This document shows, piece by piece, positions 1-8,555 of a DNA stretch of 64,000 nucleotides. The translations under genes were made by a program, and so were the position numbers. Origin of the DNA: Streptomyces clavuligerus (GTDB taxonomy: Bacteria > Actinomycetota > Actinomycetes > Streptomycetales > Streptomycetaceae); contig NZ_CP027859.1 in the NCBI RefSeq assembly GCF_005519465.1, positions 124,001-188,000 on the forward strand, written 5' to 3'. Below the pieces are notes generated by a model that made no database searches, was not told the DNA's origin, and was given only the letters and a program-made list of their open reading frames with translations. Numbering within the stretch: the stretch's first letter is position 1; each line of letters opens with the position of its first letter.

Positions 1-104
1 GCCTCGTGCTCGCTCGACCAGGCCTTCCGGCCTTTGAGCGTCTCCCTCTTGAAGGCAGCGTCGAAGGACTCAGCCGCGGTATTGTCGGCGCTGGACCCGA
101 TCGC
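1..104 (-). pseudogene. IS3-family transposase fragment, cut by the window edge
   Basis: The reverse strand reads GSSADNTAAESFDAAFKRE and continues LKGRKAWSSEHE, the part of an IS3-type integrase core just before its third catalytic residue. Homology stops abruptly near position 104, so the 5' part of the gene is absent here. The remainder may continue left of the window. Family assignment rests on the recognisable DN-AESF block only. Confidence 0.65.
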
Positions 105-661
105 GCGCACCGCGCCCGCCCCGCCGGCCACACCGCGGGGTCCGGCGACACCGGCCCGTCCCAGGGCACCGCGTCGCTGTGCCCGCCGGAGGCCGACCGG
201 ATCACCGCCCACCTGATCGCCGCGGCCTCCCCCTGCGCACCACCAGCGAGACCTGCGCCCGGGAGCAGAGCGCGCATTGGTGGACCGCCGGACAGGCCAC
301 CGACACCGCCATCGGCTCCCCCGCCGCCCTCCGGGCCACCTCCGCACCTCCGCACCCTGGACATCCGCACCCTGGACATCCTGCGCGACACCGTCGCGAC
401 GCGCGGGCGACCGTCTCCACCGGAAAGTTGGCGATCTACCAGATCACCGGCAACCGCCTGACCTGACACTCAACAGCGCCATCGGCCCCACCCCTTCCAG
501 CGGCACCGGGGACGAGGTGCGCGCCTGCGGCGTCCTCGGGCCCGGCCACACCGACGGCCTCCCGCACGACACCCGGTAGGCCCCGCTGTGGTGCAACCGC
601 CATAGCCGTCAGCGCCGGATCCGTCTGCGGCCGGCGCCTGGGCGGGCCCGCAGTCCCGTGA
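105..661. other. No intact gene seen
   Basis: High-GC stretch between the IS3 relic and the hydrolase gene. Several overlapping short frames exist, but none has a recognisable domain, a convincing ribosome binding site or a consistent codon pattern along its length. A short duplicated phrase, CACCCTGGACATCCG, occurs near 354-385. Probably decayed sequence. Confidence 0.5.
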
Positions 662-1507
662 TCAAGCTCCCCAGGGGTGCGATGCGATCAGGGCGCGCAG
701 CGCTGCGGCCACGGGGCGCGGGCGTTCTTGCATGGCGACGTGACCGACGCCGGGGAGGGTGAGCAGACGGGCGTCGCGGAAGGCAGCGTGGGCGCGGGAG
801 GCCGTGCGGAAGGGGACGAGGCGGTCGTCGCGACCGTAGACGAGGAGGGTGGGGACGGCGATCCGGCGGGCCTGCTGCCAGGGGGACCCTCCTGGGAGGG
901 GGAGATGCGCGCGGACGACGGCGCGGACGCCCGCCGCGAGCACGGCCGGTGCGTACGGGAGCTGCGCGCGACGCTGTCGTTCCCGCGCCTCGACAGCCCG
1001 TTGCCCGTCGCCGACGAGGGCGGGATCGGCGTAGATCAGACGGTAGAGGTCGTCCAACTGGCGCTCGACGCTCTGGCCGGCCAGTAGCCGGGAGGCGCCC
1101 GGCAGCCCCAGCAGGGCCACCCGCAGGGCTTGTGGCGTCGGGAGGGCGGGCAGGACGGGCGAGACGAGCGTCAGGGTGGCCACCAGGTCGGGGCGTTCGG
1201 CGGCGAGGTGGAGCGCGGCCAGGGCGCCGAGAGAGTTGCCGACCAGATGCACCCGGCGGTGCCCGGCGCGGTCGAGGTGGCCCGCGACGGCCGCGGCCTG
1301 GCGCCCGACCGTGACGACGCCGTCGGGCGGGGGCGCCGACCTCCCGAAACCCGGCAGATCCACGGCGAGACAGTGCGCCGTGTCCCGTACGAGGTCGATC
1401 AGCGCGGCCCAGTTGTGGGTCCAGCCGCCCAGCCCGTGCAGGAAGACGGCGGTGGCCGCGCCCGGATCGGGGCCGGGGGCGTACACGGTGGAAAGGGGCT
1501 GCTGCAC
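662..1507 (-). CDS. alpha/beta hydrolase
   Basis: A 281-residue serine hydrolase of the alpha/beta fold. The oxyanion-hole motif HGLGG lies near residue 24. The nucleophile elbow is GNSLG (GxSxG), an acidic residue sits in YGRDDRLVPF, and the catalytic His is in GVGHVAMQERP near the C-terminus, so the triad looks complete. The GTG start was chosen because GAGGAGGAGG precedes it by 3-4 bases; the open frame extends upstream without a start as good. There is no signal peptide, so it is probably cytoplasmic. It follows the glycosyltransferase by 158 bases on the same strand and may belong to the same lipid-related cassette. Substrate cannot be read from sequence. Confidence 0.88.
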   Translation of the reverse strand: MQQPLSTVYAPGPDPGAATAVFLHGLGGWTHNWAALIDLVRDTAHCLAVDLPGFGRSAPPPDGVVTVGRQAAAVAGHLDRAGHRRVHLVGNSLGALAALHLAAERPDLVATLTLVSPVLPALPTPQALRVALLGLPGASRLLAGQSVERQLDDLYRLIYADPALVGDGQRAVEARERQRRAQLPYAPAVLAAGVRAVVRAHLPLPGGSPWQQARRIAVPTLLVYGRDDRLVPFRTASRAHAAFRDARLLTLPGVGHVAMQERPRPVAAALRALIASHPWGA

Positions 1508-1665
1508 GGTGGTCCTCCTCCTCGCGGGGGTGTTGCGTAGCCCGGGCCGGTGGTGCCGATGGCGTTGGAGTGGTTCCCGTGCCCGCTGGGTGGTGGGGCT
1601 GGTCGTCGCGGTGCGCCGGGGCCGGGGGGGGAGCGGTCCCGGCGCGCCGCGGGGTCGGCGCCCAC

Positions 1666-2886
1666 TCACGGACCGGCGAATCCGCCCGTCTCGACGATGG
1701 CGCGCCGGTAGTGGTCGATGAGCCGGTCGCCGACCGCCTCCCAACTGCGCTCCACCACATCGGCCCGACCCGCCCGGCCGAACGCAGTCCGCAACGCCCC
1801 GCTGTCGGCCAGCCGCTCCACCGCCTGCCGGAGACCCCCCTCGTCGTGGGGCGGGACCAGGAACCCGGTGCGCTCCGGACGCACCAGGTCCAGGGGGCCG
1901 CCGGCCGCCGGGGCGACTACCGGCAGACCGCTGGCCATGGCCTCCTGGAGGGTCTGGCCGAAGGTCTCGTACGGCCCCGCGTGGGCGAACACGTCGAAGG
2001 AGGCGTAGAGCCGGGCGAGGTCGTGACCGGTCCTGCGGCCCAGGAAGACCGCGTGGGGCAGGGCGGCCTCCAGCCGGGCCCTGCAGGGGCCGTCGCCCAC
2101 GACCACCAGGCGCACGCCGGGTATCCGCGCGACCTGCGCGAGGTGCTCGACCCGCTTCTCCACCGCCAGCCGCCCCACGTACCCCACCAGGACCTGCCCC
2201 GGGCCCAGCCGCCGACGCAGGGCCTCGTCGCGGTGGCGGGGGTGGAAGCGCACGCAGTCCACGCCGCGCGGCCACAGGTGGAGGCGGGGCACGCCCTGGT
2301 CCCGCAGGGCGTCGAGGGACGCCCGGGACGGGGCCAGCGTCCGGGCGGCCGCGGTGTGGACGCGCCGCAGCCACCACCAGGCCAACCGGGCCCCGGCGGC
2401 CCGCGCCACCGGAAGGTAGGTCCTGGCATAGGCGGCCAGGTCCGTCTGGAACACCGCCACCACCGGGACCCCCGCCCGCCCGGCCGCGGCCCCTCCGGCA
2501 GCCCCCAGCGCGAGCGGGCCGGCCAGGTGGACCACATGGGGGCGGTGGCGCGCGATGGCGTCCGCCACCCGGCGCCCCGGCAGGGCGACCCGCACCTCCG
2601 GATAGCCCGGCAGTGGCACGGAGGGCACCCGCACGACCTCATAGCCGTACGGCCGCTCCCCCTGCGGCGAGGCACCTTCGCCTCCGGTGGCTCCCGGAGC
2701 CGGGGCCACCACGAGGGGGACGTGTCCCCGAGCCCTGAGGTGCTCCGCCACCCTGAGCACGCTGTGGGCGACCCCGTTGAGCTGGGGCGCGAAGGACTCG
2801 GCGACGACCACCACCCGCAGTTGCCCGCCCCCGCGCGCCGGAGCGTCGACGGCGGCCGGCTCCCGCTCGTCCAGGGCCCCGGTCAT
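1666..2886 (-). CDS. GT4-family glycosyltransferase (mannosyltransferase-like)
   Basis: A 406-residue GT-B glycosyltransferase. The N-terminal acceptor domain starts LRVVVVAESFAPQLNGVAHSV, the pattern of actinobacterial glycolipid mannosyltransferases of the PimB/MgtA type (acting on phosphatidylinositol mannosides or glucuronosyl-diacylglycerol). The C-terminal nucleotide-sugar domain has GYVGRLAVEKR, then the EX7E motif in ETFGQTLQEAMASG. The ATG overlaps the TGA of the upstream desaturase as ATGA, which indicates translational coupling. Donor and acceptor are inferred from family resemblance only. Coupling to a desaturase suggests synthesis or tailoring of a membrane glycolipid. No transmembrane segment is evident, so a peripheral membrane enzyme is likely. 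Confidence 0.9.
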   Translation of the reverse strand: MTGALDEREPAAVDAPARGGGQLRVVVVAESFAPQLNGVAHSVLRVAEHLRARGHVPLVVAPAPGATGGEGASPQGERPYGYEVVRVPSVPLPGYPEVRVALPGRRVADAIARHRPHVVHLAGPLALGAAGGAAAGRAGVPVVAVFQTDLAAYARTYLPVARAAGARLAWWWLRRVHTAAARTLAPSRASLDALRDQGVPRLHLWPRGVDCVRFHPRHRDEALRRRLGPGQVLVGYVGRLAVEKRVEHLAQVARIPGVRLVVVGDGPCRARLEAALPHAVFLGRRTGHDLARLYASFDVFAHAGPYETFGQTLQEAMASGLPVVAPAAGGPLDLVRPERTGFLVPPHDEGGLRQAVERLADSGALRTAFGRAGRADVVERSWEAVGDRLIDHYRRAIVETGGFAGP

Positions 2887-3959
2887 CGGGCGCCCCCGAC
2901 GTCCGCGGTCCGCGCCGCGGCAGGCGAGGGGGCTTCCGCGCAGCGGCCGACCGCGCGCAGGTCCCGCAGGATCTCGCGGAACGAGTCGACCAGACCTGCC
3001 TCGGCGTACGGCACCCCCACCTCCGCGCAGTAGGCGCGCACGATGCGGGAAGCCGGGCGCAGCGCCACCACCGGCATCGACGGGAAGAGGTGGTGCTCGA
3101 TCTGGTGCCCGAGGCCGCCGAAGACGGCGTGGACGAACCGGCCCGCGCGCAGATTGCGGGAGGGCAGCACCTGGCGCCGGAAGTAATCCGCGCGCCCCGC
3201 GTCCGGGCCGGTCATCGGCATGCCCTTGTGGTTGGGGGCGAAGACGCACCCCAGGTAGACGCCGAGCACCGCCCCGCACACCCCGGTGAACGCCAGGGCC
3301 TGGAGGGGGGTGAGGACGACGAGCAGCAGCGCCGCCACGAGGAGGTAGTGCAGCACGGCCAGCGTCCGCTCCCACCCCGGATGGCGGACCGTGCCCCGCA
3401 CGAGGGTCACCCCGGTGACGACGGCAAGACCCAGCGCCTGGAGGGAGAGCAGCGGGAAGAACAGCTCCGCCTGGTGGCGGGCGACGACGCGCCGCACGCC
3501 CCGGGTCCTGCGGGCCTGCTCGGGGGTGCGGACGAAGAGGAGCGAATCGGCGGCCGGGTCGTACCCCTCGCGGTTGGGGTGCGCGTGGTGGCGGTGGTGG
3601 TCGCTCACCCACCATCCGTAGCTCATGCCGACCACGAGGTTCCCGAGCAGCACGCCCGCGAGGGCGGTGGCCCGGCGGCTGGTGAACACCGCGCGGTGGG
3701 CGACGTCGTGCCCCAGCAGCGCCAGTTGGCCGAGGAGAAGGGCGAAGAGGGGTGCCAGCAGGAGCTGCCACCAGCTCGCGCCGAGCGCGGCGAACGACCC
3801 GAGGAGCAGGGCCAGGGCGATCAACAGCGCCGAGGCCCGACCGGCGTAGTACAGCGGCCGTCTGCGCAGGAGGCCGGCGGCGGCGACGCGGCGGTACAGC
3901 TCGGGGAAGTCGCCGCACGCCGGGGCGGCGTCGGTGCTCCATGTGTTCTGACCGGTCAT
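2883..3959 (-). CDS. membrane fatty acid desaturase
   Basis: A 358-residue integral-membrane di-iron desaturase. The three histidine boxes are present: HDVAH (residues 84-88), HHRHH (121-125) and QIEHH (286-290). The Q in the third box is typical of acyl-CoA or front-end desaturases. Hydrophobic segments lie at about 43-58, 65-83, 96-112 and 200-240. An in-frame ATG exists 24 bases upstream at 3983, but the chosen ATG is preceded by GGAAGGGGGCGG. It is the first gene of the set desaturase, glycosyltransferase, hydrolase and overlaps the second by four bases. Likely role is introducing a double bond into a membrane acyl chain; regiospecificity is unknown. Confidence 0.92.
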   Translation of the reverse strand: MTGQNTWSTDAAPACGDFPELYRRVAAAGLLRRRPLYYAGRASALLIALALLLGSFAALGASWWQLLLAPLFALLLGQLALLGHDVAHRAVFTSRRATALAGVLLGNLVVGMSYGWWVSDHHRHHAHPNREGYDPAADSLLFVRTPEQARRTRGVRRVVARHQAELFFPLLSLQALGLAVVTGVTLVRGTVRHPGWERTLAVLHYLLVAALLLVVLTPLQALAFTGVCGAVLGVYLGCVFAPNHKGMPMTGPDAGRADYFRRQVLPSRNLRAGRFVHAVFGGLGHQIEHHLFPSMPVVALRPASRIVRAYCAEVGVPYAEAGLVDSFREILRDLRAVGRCAEAPSPAAARTADVGGAR

Positions 3960-4236
3960 GGCACCGCCCCCTTCCGGGTCCACCGTCCCGGTCCGGGCCT
4001 TGAGCGGCGCCGGGGTCCGCGGCGGGCACGCCGGGACGGTCCCGCCGGGCGCCGGCGGACGCAGCCACTATCGCCGCGCAAGCCCCCGCCGGTGGACCCC
4101 TTCCGCCGCGGATTCACCCGAAGGGGTGATGGCGTGCGGGGCCTGTCCCCAGATCAGGCCGGTGGCGTCTTCGGCGGGGCGAAGCGGACCCGCGCCTGGA
4201 AGCGGGCGGGAGGAGGGATCGGTTTTCCCGGCCGGG

Positions 4237-4440
4237 TCAGTTGAGGGCGTTGTCGAGGGTGGCAAGCAGGTGCCGTTGGCAGGCTCCGGGGCCGTCGACC
4301 AGGTCCACGAAGTCGGCGATGGCTGCGAGTGCGCAGGTCATCGCGCGCGGTTCGCTGCCGGGGATCGGACCGGCACCATCGTGCCAGGCGACTGGGTCGC
4401 GCCCTTCGAAGACTTCGGTCACAATCTTGCGCACTATCGG
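4237..4440 (-). pseudogene. C-terminal fragment of an unidentified gene
   Basis: The reverse strand carries about 67 codons with good third-position GC, ending in a TGA at 4237. The text includes RAMTCALAAIADFVDLVDG and a plausible helical C-terminus, LLATLDNALN. Further upstream the frame runs antisense to the zeta-toxin relic and loses sense, so only the 3' end of some gene survives. I do not recognise the family. Confidence 0.3.
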
Positions 4441-5154
4441 GAGGTCGGACGGCTCGACGGCCTCGGCCCACTGGCCGATCCGTCCGGCTGGATGGCGTCG
4501 CTGACGGAATGGCGGCGGGCGGGGTACCGGATCGAGGTGGTGGCCCTGGCGGTGCCGGAGGCGGTCAGCCAGCTCGGTGTACTGGACCGGTGTCTGCGGC
4601 TCGCCGAGGATGGGGCGGCCCGGTACGTGTCCTGGGACAGCCGGGGCGCCTGCGCCGCAGCGCTCCCCCGGGCCCTTGAAGCTGTTGAGACTGGGGGGTT
4701 GGCCGACCGGGTGACCGTCGTCCGCCGCGGTGCCGGCGTCGTGTACGCCAACGAGCTCGACGGCGGCGGACGTTGGCGACGTCCGGTAGGTGCGGCGGAG
4801 GCGGTGGACACCGAGTGGGCACGCCCGTGGAGCGCGGCCGAGACCGGCGCGTTCCGCCGGCGGCTCGCCGACGCCGACCGCCGCGCTCATGATCCGCGGC
4901 TCCCCGCAGACTGGGCGCTGGCCATACGCCGTGACGCCGAGCGGGCCGCCGCGCTCGCGGAACCGGTCCGCCGTACCACCCAGCCGAGGCGGGATGCGCC
5001 CGGTGCCGACTACCACCGGCTCTCCGCCGAGGAGCACCGCTGGATCTTCGACCACCTGATCGTCCCGGACCTGCTGGAGGGCATCACGCCCCAGGAGAGT
5101 CCGATCGCCGTATTCTTCATGGGAAACCCGGTGCGGGACTCAAGCCCGGGATGA
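4441..5154 (+). pseudogene. Remnants of two tandem zeta-toxin domains
   Basis: One open frame joins pieces of two zeta-toxin (PezT-like kinase) domains in an unusual order. About 4441-4960 is the C-terminal half of one domain: GYRIEVVALAVPEAVSQLG and LADRVTVVRRGAGVVYANE are characteristic. The block normally found between WMASLTE and WRRAGYR, which carries the VLEGT-type motif, is missing. About 5010-5150 is the N-terminal helix and first strand of a second domain (HRLSAEEHRWIFDHLIVPDLL, then ITPQESPIAVFF). The frame stops exactly where the Walker A GxPGAGKT loop should follow. Neither piece can be an active kinase. The original was probably a double-domain toxin or two adjacent toxin genes. 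Confidence 0.65.
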
Positions 5155-5191
5155 CGTAGCACCCGCGCGGTGCCCCGGGCGATACCGGGGC

Positions 5192-5559
5192 ATGACCGTA
5201 CAGCCCCTTCCGTTCCCCGTACCGGACGCGTTCGACCTGTTGCGTCCGCAGTACGCACAGCGGATGCCCGCCCGGCTGGAGGACCTCACCGGCCCGGTGC
5301 ACGGAACGGTCGACCTGCCGCTGCACGTGGTCTGGTCGGGCCGCCGCTCCTACGGGCTGGAACAGCCCCGCTCCCGGATGGGCCTGTACCGCACCGTCCT
5401 GGCCGAGGGACAGCGCCAGGACCTGACCGACTTCCTGAACCGGGATCTCCTCATCGCGCAGTGGCCGGTCCTGTGCACCCTGATCAGCCGTCCGATCCGG
5501 GACGCGTGGGAAGCCGCTTTCCCCAGCTCACCACCGCGACGGCCACGGCCGCCGCGTGA
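5192..5559 (+). pseudogene. Putative partner (antitoxin-position) gene of the AbiEii-type toxin, frameshifted
   Basis: Starts MTVQPLPFPVPDAFDLLRPQ and reads about 109 good codons to RDAWEAAF at about 5520. There the frame is lost: the in-frame reading continues as an arginine/proline-rich tail, whereas the next frame reads PQLTTATATAAA and stops in a TGA overlapping the GTG start of the following gene (GTGA). One C missing from the C-run at 5520-5523 would explain this. The restored product is about 122 residues and would be translationally coupled to the AbiEii toxin, the position of the cognate antitoxin in AbiE systems. It does not look like a canonical AbiEi protein, so the antitoxin role is inferred from position. 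Confidence 0.6.
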
Positions 5560-6290
5560 ACCTCACAGAACGGCACCGCCGGCTCCTGGCCGACGTCCTC
5601 GCCATCGGCGCGCCCTATCCGCTCGTGATCACCGGCGGATACGCCGTACAGGCCCATGGTCTGGTCGACCGGCTCTCGCAGGACCTGGACGTCGCCACCG
5701 AGAACCCGGCTCCCATCGACGAGATCATCCGCACGGTCGGTGACGGTCTGGCCGAGCGCGGCTGGGATGTCCGGCACATCGAGTCCAGTCCGCTGTCGGG
5801 CAGGCTCATCACCACCGACCGCGCCACCGGCGAGACGTGCGAGGTCGACGTCCTCAAGGAAGCCTTCTGGGCGCCACCGACGGTCACCGAGTACGGTCCC
5901 GTTCTCGCCCTGGACGACGTGATCGGCACCACGGTCCGCGCACTCGCGGACCGCGGCGCGGTCCGCGACCTCATCGACGTCCACGCCGCGATGCGGCACC
6001 GCTCGACCGCAGACCTGGGCACCTGGGCACCTGGGCACCTGGGCACCTGGGCACCTGGGCACCTGGGCACCTGGGCACCTGGGCACCTGGGCACCTGGAA
6101 TGGTCCACCGACCTCAACACCCGCCTCCACCAGGACGACGACGACAGCGAGTGACGGAGTGGAGGACACGCTGCATGCCATGCCGCCCTGCCAGGGGCTG
6201 TCCGGCGGAGATTTCGTGACGCGGCGCCCACCATTCGGGTTCGGACAGCCACTCGCGCCAGGAACCCTCAGGACTCGCCATCACCAGTAA
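5556..6290 (+). CDS. AbiEii/AbiGii-type nucleotidyltransferase toxin, C-terminus altered by a tandem repeat
   Basis: The N-terminal 150 residues are a nucleotidyltransferase of the AbiEii family. VITGGYAVQAHGL is the GGxA motif, and RLSQDLDVAT is the xDxD-type metal site (D..D). ETCEVDVLKEAFW supplies the third acidic strand. After RSTADL (position 6012) the gene enters ten 8-bp repeats read as LGTWAPGH repeats, then continues in a frame without family resemblance to the TAA at 6290. In the frame reached by losing one repeat unit, the text after the repeat is EWSTDLNTRLHQDDDDSE followed by TGA at 6154, which looks like a natural C-terminus. The present allele is therefore probably out of frame. 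Intact homologues have further sequence between these parts, so some has been replaced by the repeat. Confidence 0.7.
   Translation: MNLTERHRRLLADVLAIGAPYPLVITGGYAVQAHGLVDRLSQDLDVATENPAPIDEIIRTVGDGLAERGWDVRHIESSPLSGRLITTDRATGETCEVDVLKEAFWAPPTVTEYGPVLALDDVIGTTVRALADRGAVRDLIDVHAAMRHRSTADLGTWAPGHLGTWAPGHLGTWAPGHLGTWNGPPTSTPASTRTTTTASDGVEDTLHAMPPCQGLSGGDFVTRRPPFGFGQPLAPGTLRTRHHQ
6013..6098. repeat. 8-bp tandem repeat (ACCTGGGC), 10.75 copies, inside the toxin gene
   Basis: Ten perfect copies of ACCTGGGC (6013-6092) followed by ACCTGG. As eight is not a multiple of three, each gain or loss of a unit changes the downstream reading frame. Simple repeats of this purity are uncommon in Streptomyces coding sequence, so slippage-driven switching is plausible. 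Confidence 0.95.
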
Positions 6291-6752
6291 AGCGTCGAAG
6301 GGCAAGCCTGGTCAGAGGGTGTACAGCAGCTCGACAGGGTCGCATTCATGCGGCGTTGCTCGGTGAGGAAGCCGTCGGTCTTCTGCTCCAGTGTCCGCTG
6401 TGTCCGGAGATCACCGTGGAGAACGGGTTGGAGATCCTCACCCGCGCTGGGGCCGGAGAACGGGCAAAGCGTCACCTCGACGGAACGAGAACACCCTTCG
6501 GCCTGCGCCGCCGTCCCGCCCCCACGCCATCCGTCGGGGACGGGGTGGCCCCACGTCTCACGGGCCCAACCGGAGGCTGCCCTGGTCGGATGATGTGGAG
6601 CGCAGAGTGCGGCAGCTCGCGGAGAGCGATCTGCCGCACCGAGCGGAGTACGCGGCCATGTCCCGTGCCGACCCGGTGAGAGCGCCGGCCACCGCCCGGG
6701 CGGGCGGGACGCTCAACACTCCTGCGGCTTCGTGCTGTACGGGGTGTCTGGG
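6291..6752. other. No intact gene seen
   Basis: Short overlapping frames only. A plus-strand phrase at about 6586-6660, WSDDVERRVRQLAESDLPHR, has coding-like composition but no start and no recognisable family. Probably relic sequence between the toxin locus and the secreted glycine-rich protein. Confidence 0.4.
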
Positions 6753-7715
6753 TCAGTACTGGATGAGGACGGCACCATTGCCGCCGCTTTTGCCGGGGTT
6801 CCCTGGGACGCCCTGCTGCTGGGGTGTGTTGCCGCCTTTGCTTCCGGCTCCGTAGGCGTTGCCGTCGATCTCGGCTCCGGCTCCGCCCGCCCCGCCGGCT
6901 ACGGCCGCTCCGCCAGATAGGTGCGTGGCGCCGTTCCCGCCCGTGTTGCCGTCCTCCTCGGAGAGGGACACGGTCACGCCGCCCGCGATCGCGATGCAGG
7001 TACCGCCGAGAGGCCCGCCGCCGCCCGATCCGTAGAAGAGGGTCCCGGTCGGATTCGCGCCCCAGCCGCCGTCGCCGGGTTCCAGGCCCCCGCCGTCTCC
7101 ACCGACCCCCAGTCCGGGGCGGGTCCCGTTGTCGCCGGATCCTCCGCCGCCTCCGCCCCCACCCGGGGCCTGGACACTGATCAGCTCAGTGTCCGAACCG
7201 ACGGAAGTGGCGCCCCCTCCCCCGCCGCCGCCCGCGCCGGTGAAGTCAGCGGTGCCGCCCGCCTTGCCGTTGCCTTCCAGACCGCCGCCGGCGCCGCCCT
7301 TCCCGCCGGGGTTCAACTGCCGGGAGACATTGGACGCACCGGCGCTTCCCGCACCGCCCGCTCCGACGACGAAGTTCAGCACGGTGGGCCGGCTCCCGGC
7401 CGGGAGGGACACGGCGCACTGCACACCGACGCCGCTGCCCCCGCCCCCGCCGCTCCCGATGGGAGCACTGTTGATGCTGGAGCCGGAGCCGCCTCCGCCG
7501 CCGCCCGCTCCCCAGGCGGTGATGGTCACCTCGGTGATTCCCGCGGGGATGGACAGGGTGCCGGGTCCGGGCGTGGTCACGAGCGTGGTGGTCGACCGGG
7601 GCAGCGGGGCGGGAGCGGCCCCGGCGGTGGCGGGCGCGGTCAGCGCACCCCCGCCCGTCAGGACAAGCGCTCCGAGCAGAGCTGGAATGCGGTGAAGGAT
7701 CGATGACGTGGTCAC
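6753..7715 (-). CDS. secreted glycine-rich protein
   Basis: A 320-residue exported protein. The first 38 residues form a signal peptide (hydrophobic core IPALLGALVLTGGGAL, AxA cleavage near TAGAAPAP). A short strand-rich segment, GTLSIPAGITEVTITAWGAG, resembles the start of bacterial glycine-rich domains that form a polyglycine-II or mesh-like fold. The rest is dominated by GG(G/A/S) runs reminiscent of PE-PGRS-type or glycine-rich cell-surface proteins, ending GNGAVLIQY. The GTG start follows GGGAGGG by 8 bases. No catalytic motif is visible. Likely extracellular or wall-associated; function unknown. Confidence 0.8.
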   Translation of the reverse strand: MTTSSILHRIPALLGALVLTGGGALTAPATAGAAPAPLPRSTTTLVTTPGPGTLSIPAGITEVTITAWGAGGGGGGSGSSINSAPIGSGGGGGSGVGVQCAVSLPAGSRPTVLNFVVGAGGAGSAGASNVSRQLNPGGKGGAGGGLEGNGKAGGTADFTGAGGGGGGGATSVGSDTELISVQAPGGGGGGGGSGDNGTRPGLGVGGDGGGLEPGDGGWGANPTGTLFYGSGGGGPLGGTCIAIAGGVTVSLSEEDGNTGGNGATHLSGGAAVAGGAGGAGAEIDGNAYGAGSKGGNTPQQQGVPGNPGKSGGNGAVLIQY

Positions 7716-8068
7716 AGAAGGGCCCTCCCGGAGAAGCGGGACGGGATGGTGCCACGGGTTCCCGCATCCGGCGGGCGCCGCGATGTTGCCCCCGCCCGGG
7801 ACAAGGACGTCACATCCCTGTGCCTTGTCACACCGGCGAAGGCGGTACACCACCACCCAGCGTGTTCCCGCCATCGGTCCCTTGGGTATCCCTCACACGG
7901 GTGCCGTGCGTGCCCGGGCCGGCGTGCGATGCACCGGTGGGGTGTCGGCGGGTGGTCTGCATCGGATGGTTCCGTGGTGTTCCGCAGGTGAGGCGGCCTT
8001 CCTCGTGTCATGATCTTCTGCGGCTTTACGTCGATGATGACTGACTGCTCCGAAACGTGGGAGAAGGC
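7716..8068. other. Intergenic region between divergent genes
   Basis: Holds the leaders of the minus-strand glycine-rich protein gene and the plus-strand cold-shock gene. The 60 bases before the cold-shock gene are less GC-rich than the surroundings, as expected for its promoter and 5' leader. No convincing -35/-10 pair or riboswitch-like fold was recognised. Confidence 0.4.
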
Positions 8069-8281
8069 ATGGCCGAGCGCCAGAACGGCACCGTGAAGTG
8101 GTTCAACGACGAAAAGGGATACGGCTTCATCACGCCGGAGTCCGGGGCTGATCTGTTCGTGCATTTCCGGGCGATCGAGGGGAACGGCTTCAAGTCCCTG
8201 AAGGAGGGCCAGAAGGTCACCTTCGAGGCTGTCCAGGGCCAGAAGGGGATGCAGGCGGACAGGGTCCAGGTGTTGGCCTAG
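8069..8281 (+). CDS. cold-shock domain protein (CspA family)
   Basis: A 70-residue single cold-shock domain: a five-stranded OB-fold that binds single-stranded RNA or DNA and melts RNA secondary structure. [15 protein letters not shown] contains RNP1, and DLFVHF is RNP2. The start ATG is preceded by GGGAGAAGG; an in-frame GTG 12 bases upstream lacks its own site. Length matches the family. It has its own leader and appears monocistronic. Confidence 0.95.
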   Translation: MAERQNGTVKWFNDEKGYGFITPESGADLFVHFRAIEGNGFKSLKEGQKVTFEAVQGQKGMQADRVQVLA

Positions 8282-8430
8282 TAGTGCTTCGTTATGTTCT
8301 CGGTGGTCTGTGGCCGGTCGGCGTCACCGTGACCGCGCTGATCGGGGGCTATGACGCGGCTGCTCGGGACCGAGTTCCCCAGCAGACGCAGCGCGTCCGC
8401 GACGCCCAGCGCGGACAGGACAGTCCGGCC
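8281..8430 (-). pseudogene. alpha/beta hydrolase fragment
   Basis: The reverse strand reads SRVIAPDQRGHGDADRP, the strand-beta4/helix region of an alpha/beta hydrolase, followed soon by a stop at 8281. No nucleophile elbow or C-terminal part is present and there is no start nearby. A short relic. Confidence 0.4.
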
Positions 8431-8555
8431 GCCGCAGCGGGCGGAGCCGACCGCCCCGCGCCGGGCAGCGAGCCGACCCGGTGCGGCGGCCGACAGGTTC
8501 ACGATCCTCTCGCCGGGGAACGGAGCCATCGCCGGCCCGGCCGGGCGGAGTCCGG

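Noticed and set aside
1570..3033. 487-residue plus-strand frame
   Set aside because: Antisense to the GT4 gene and desaturase; no recognisable text.
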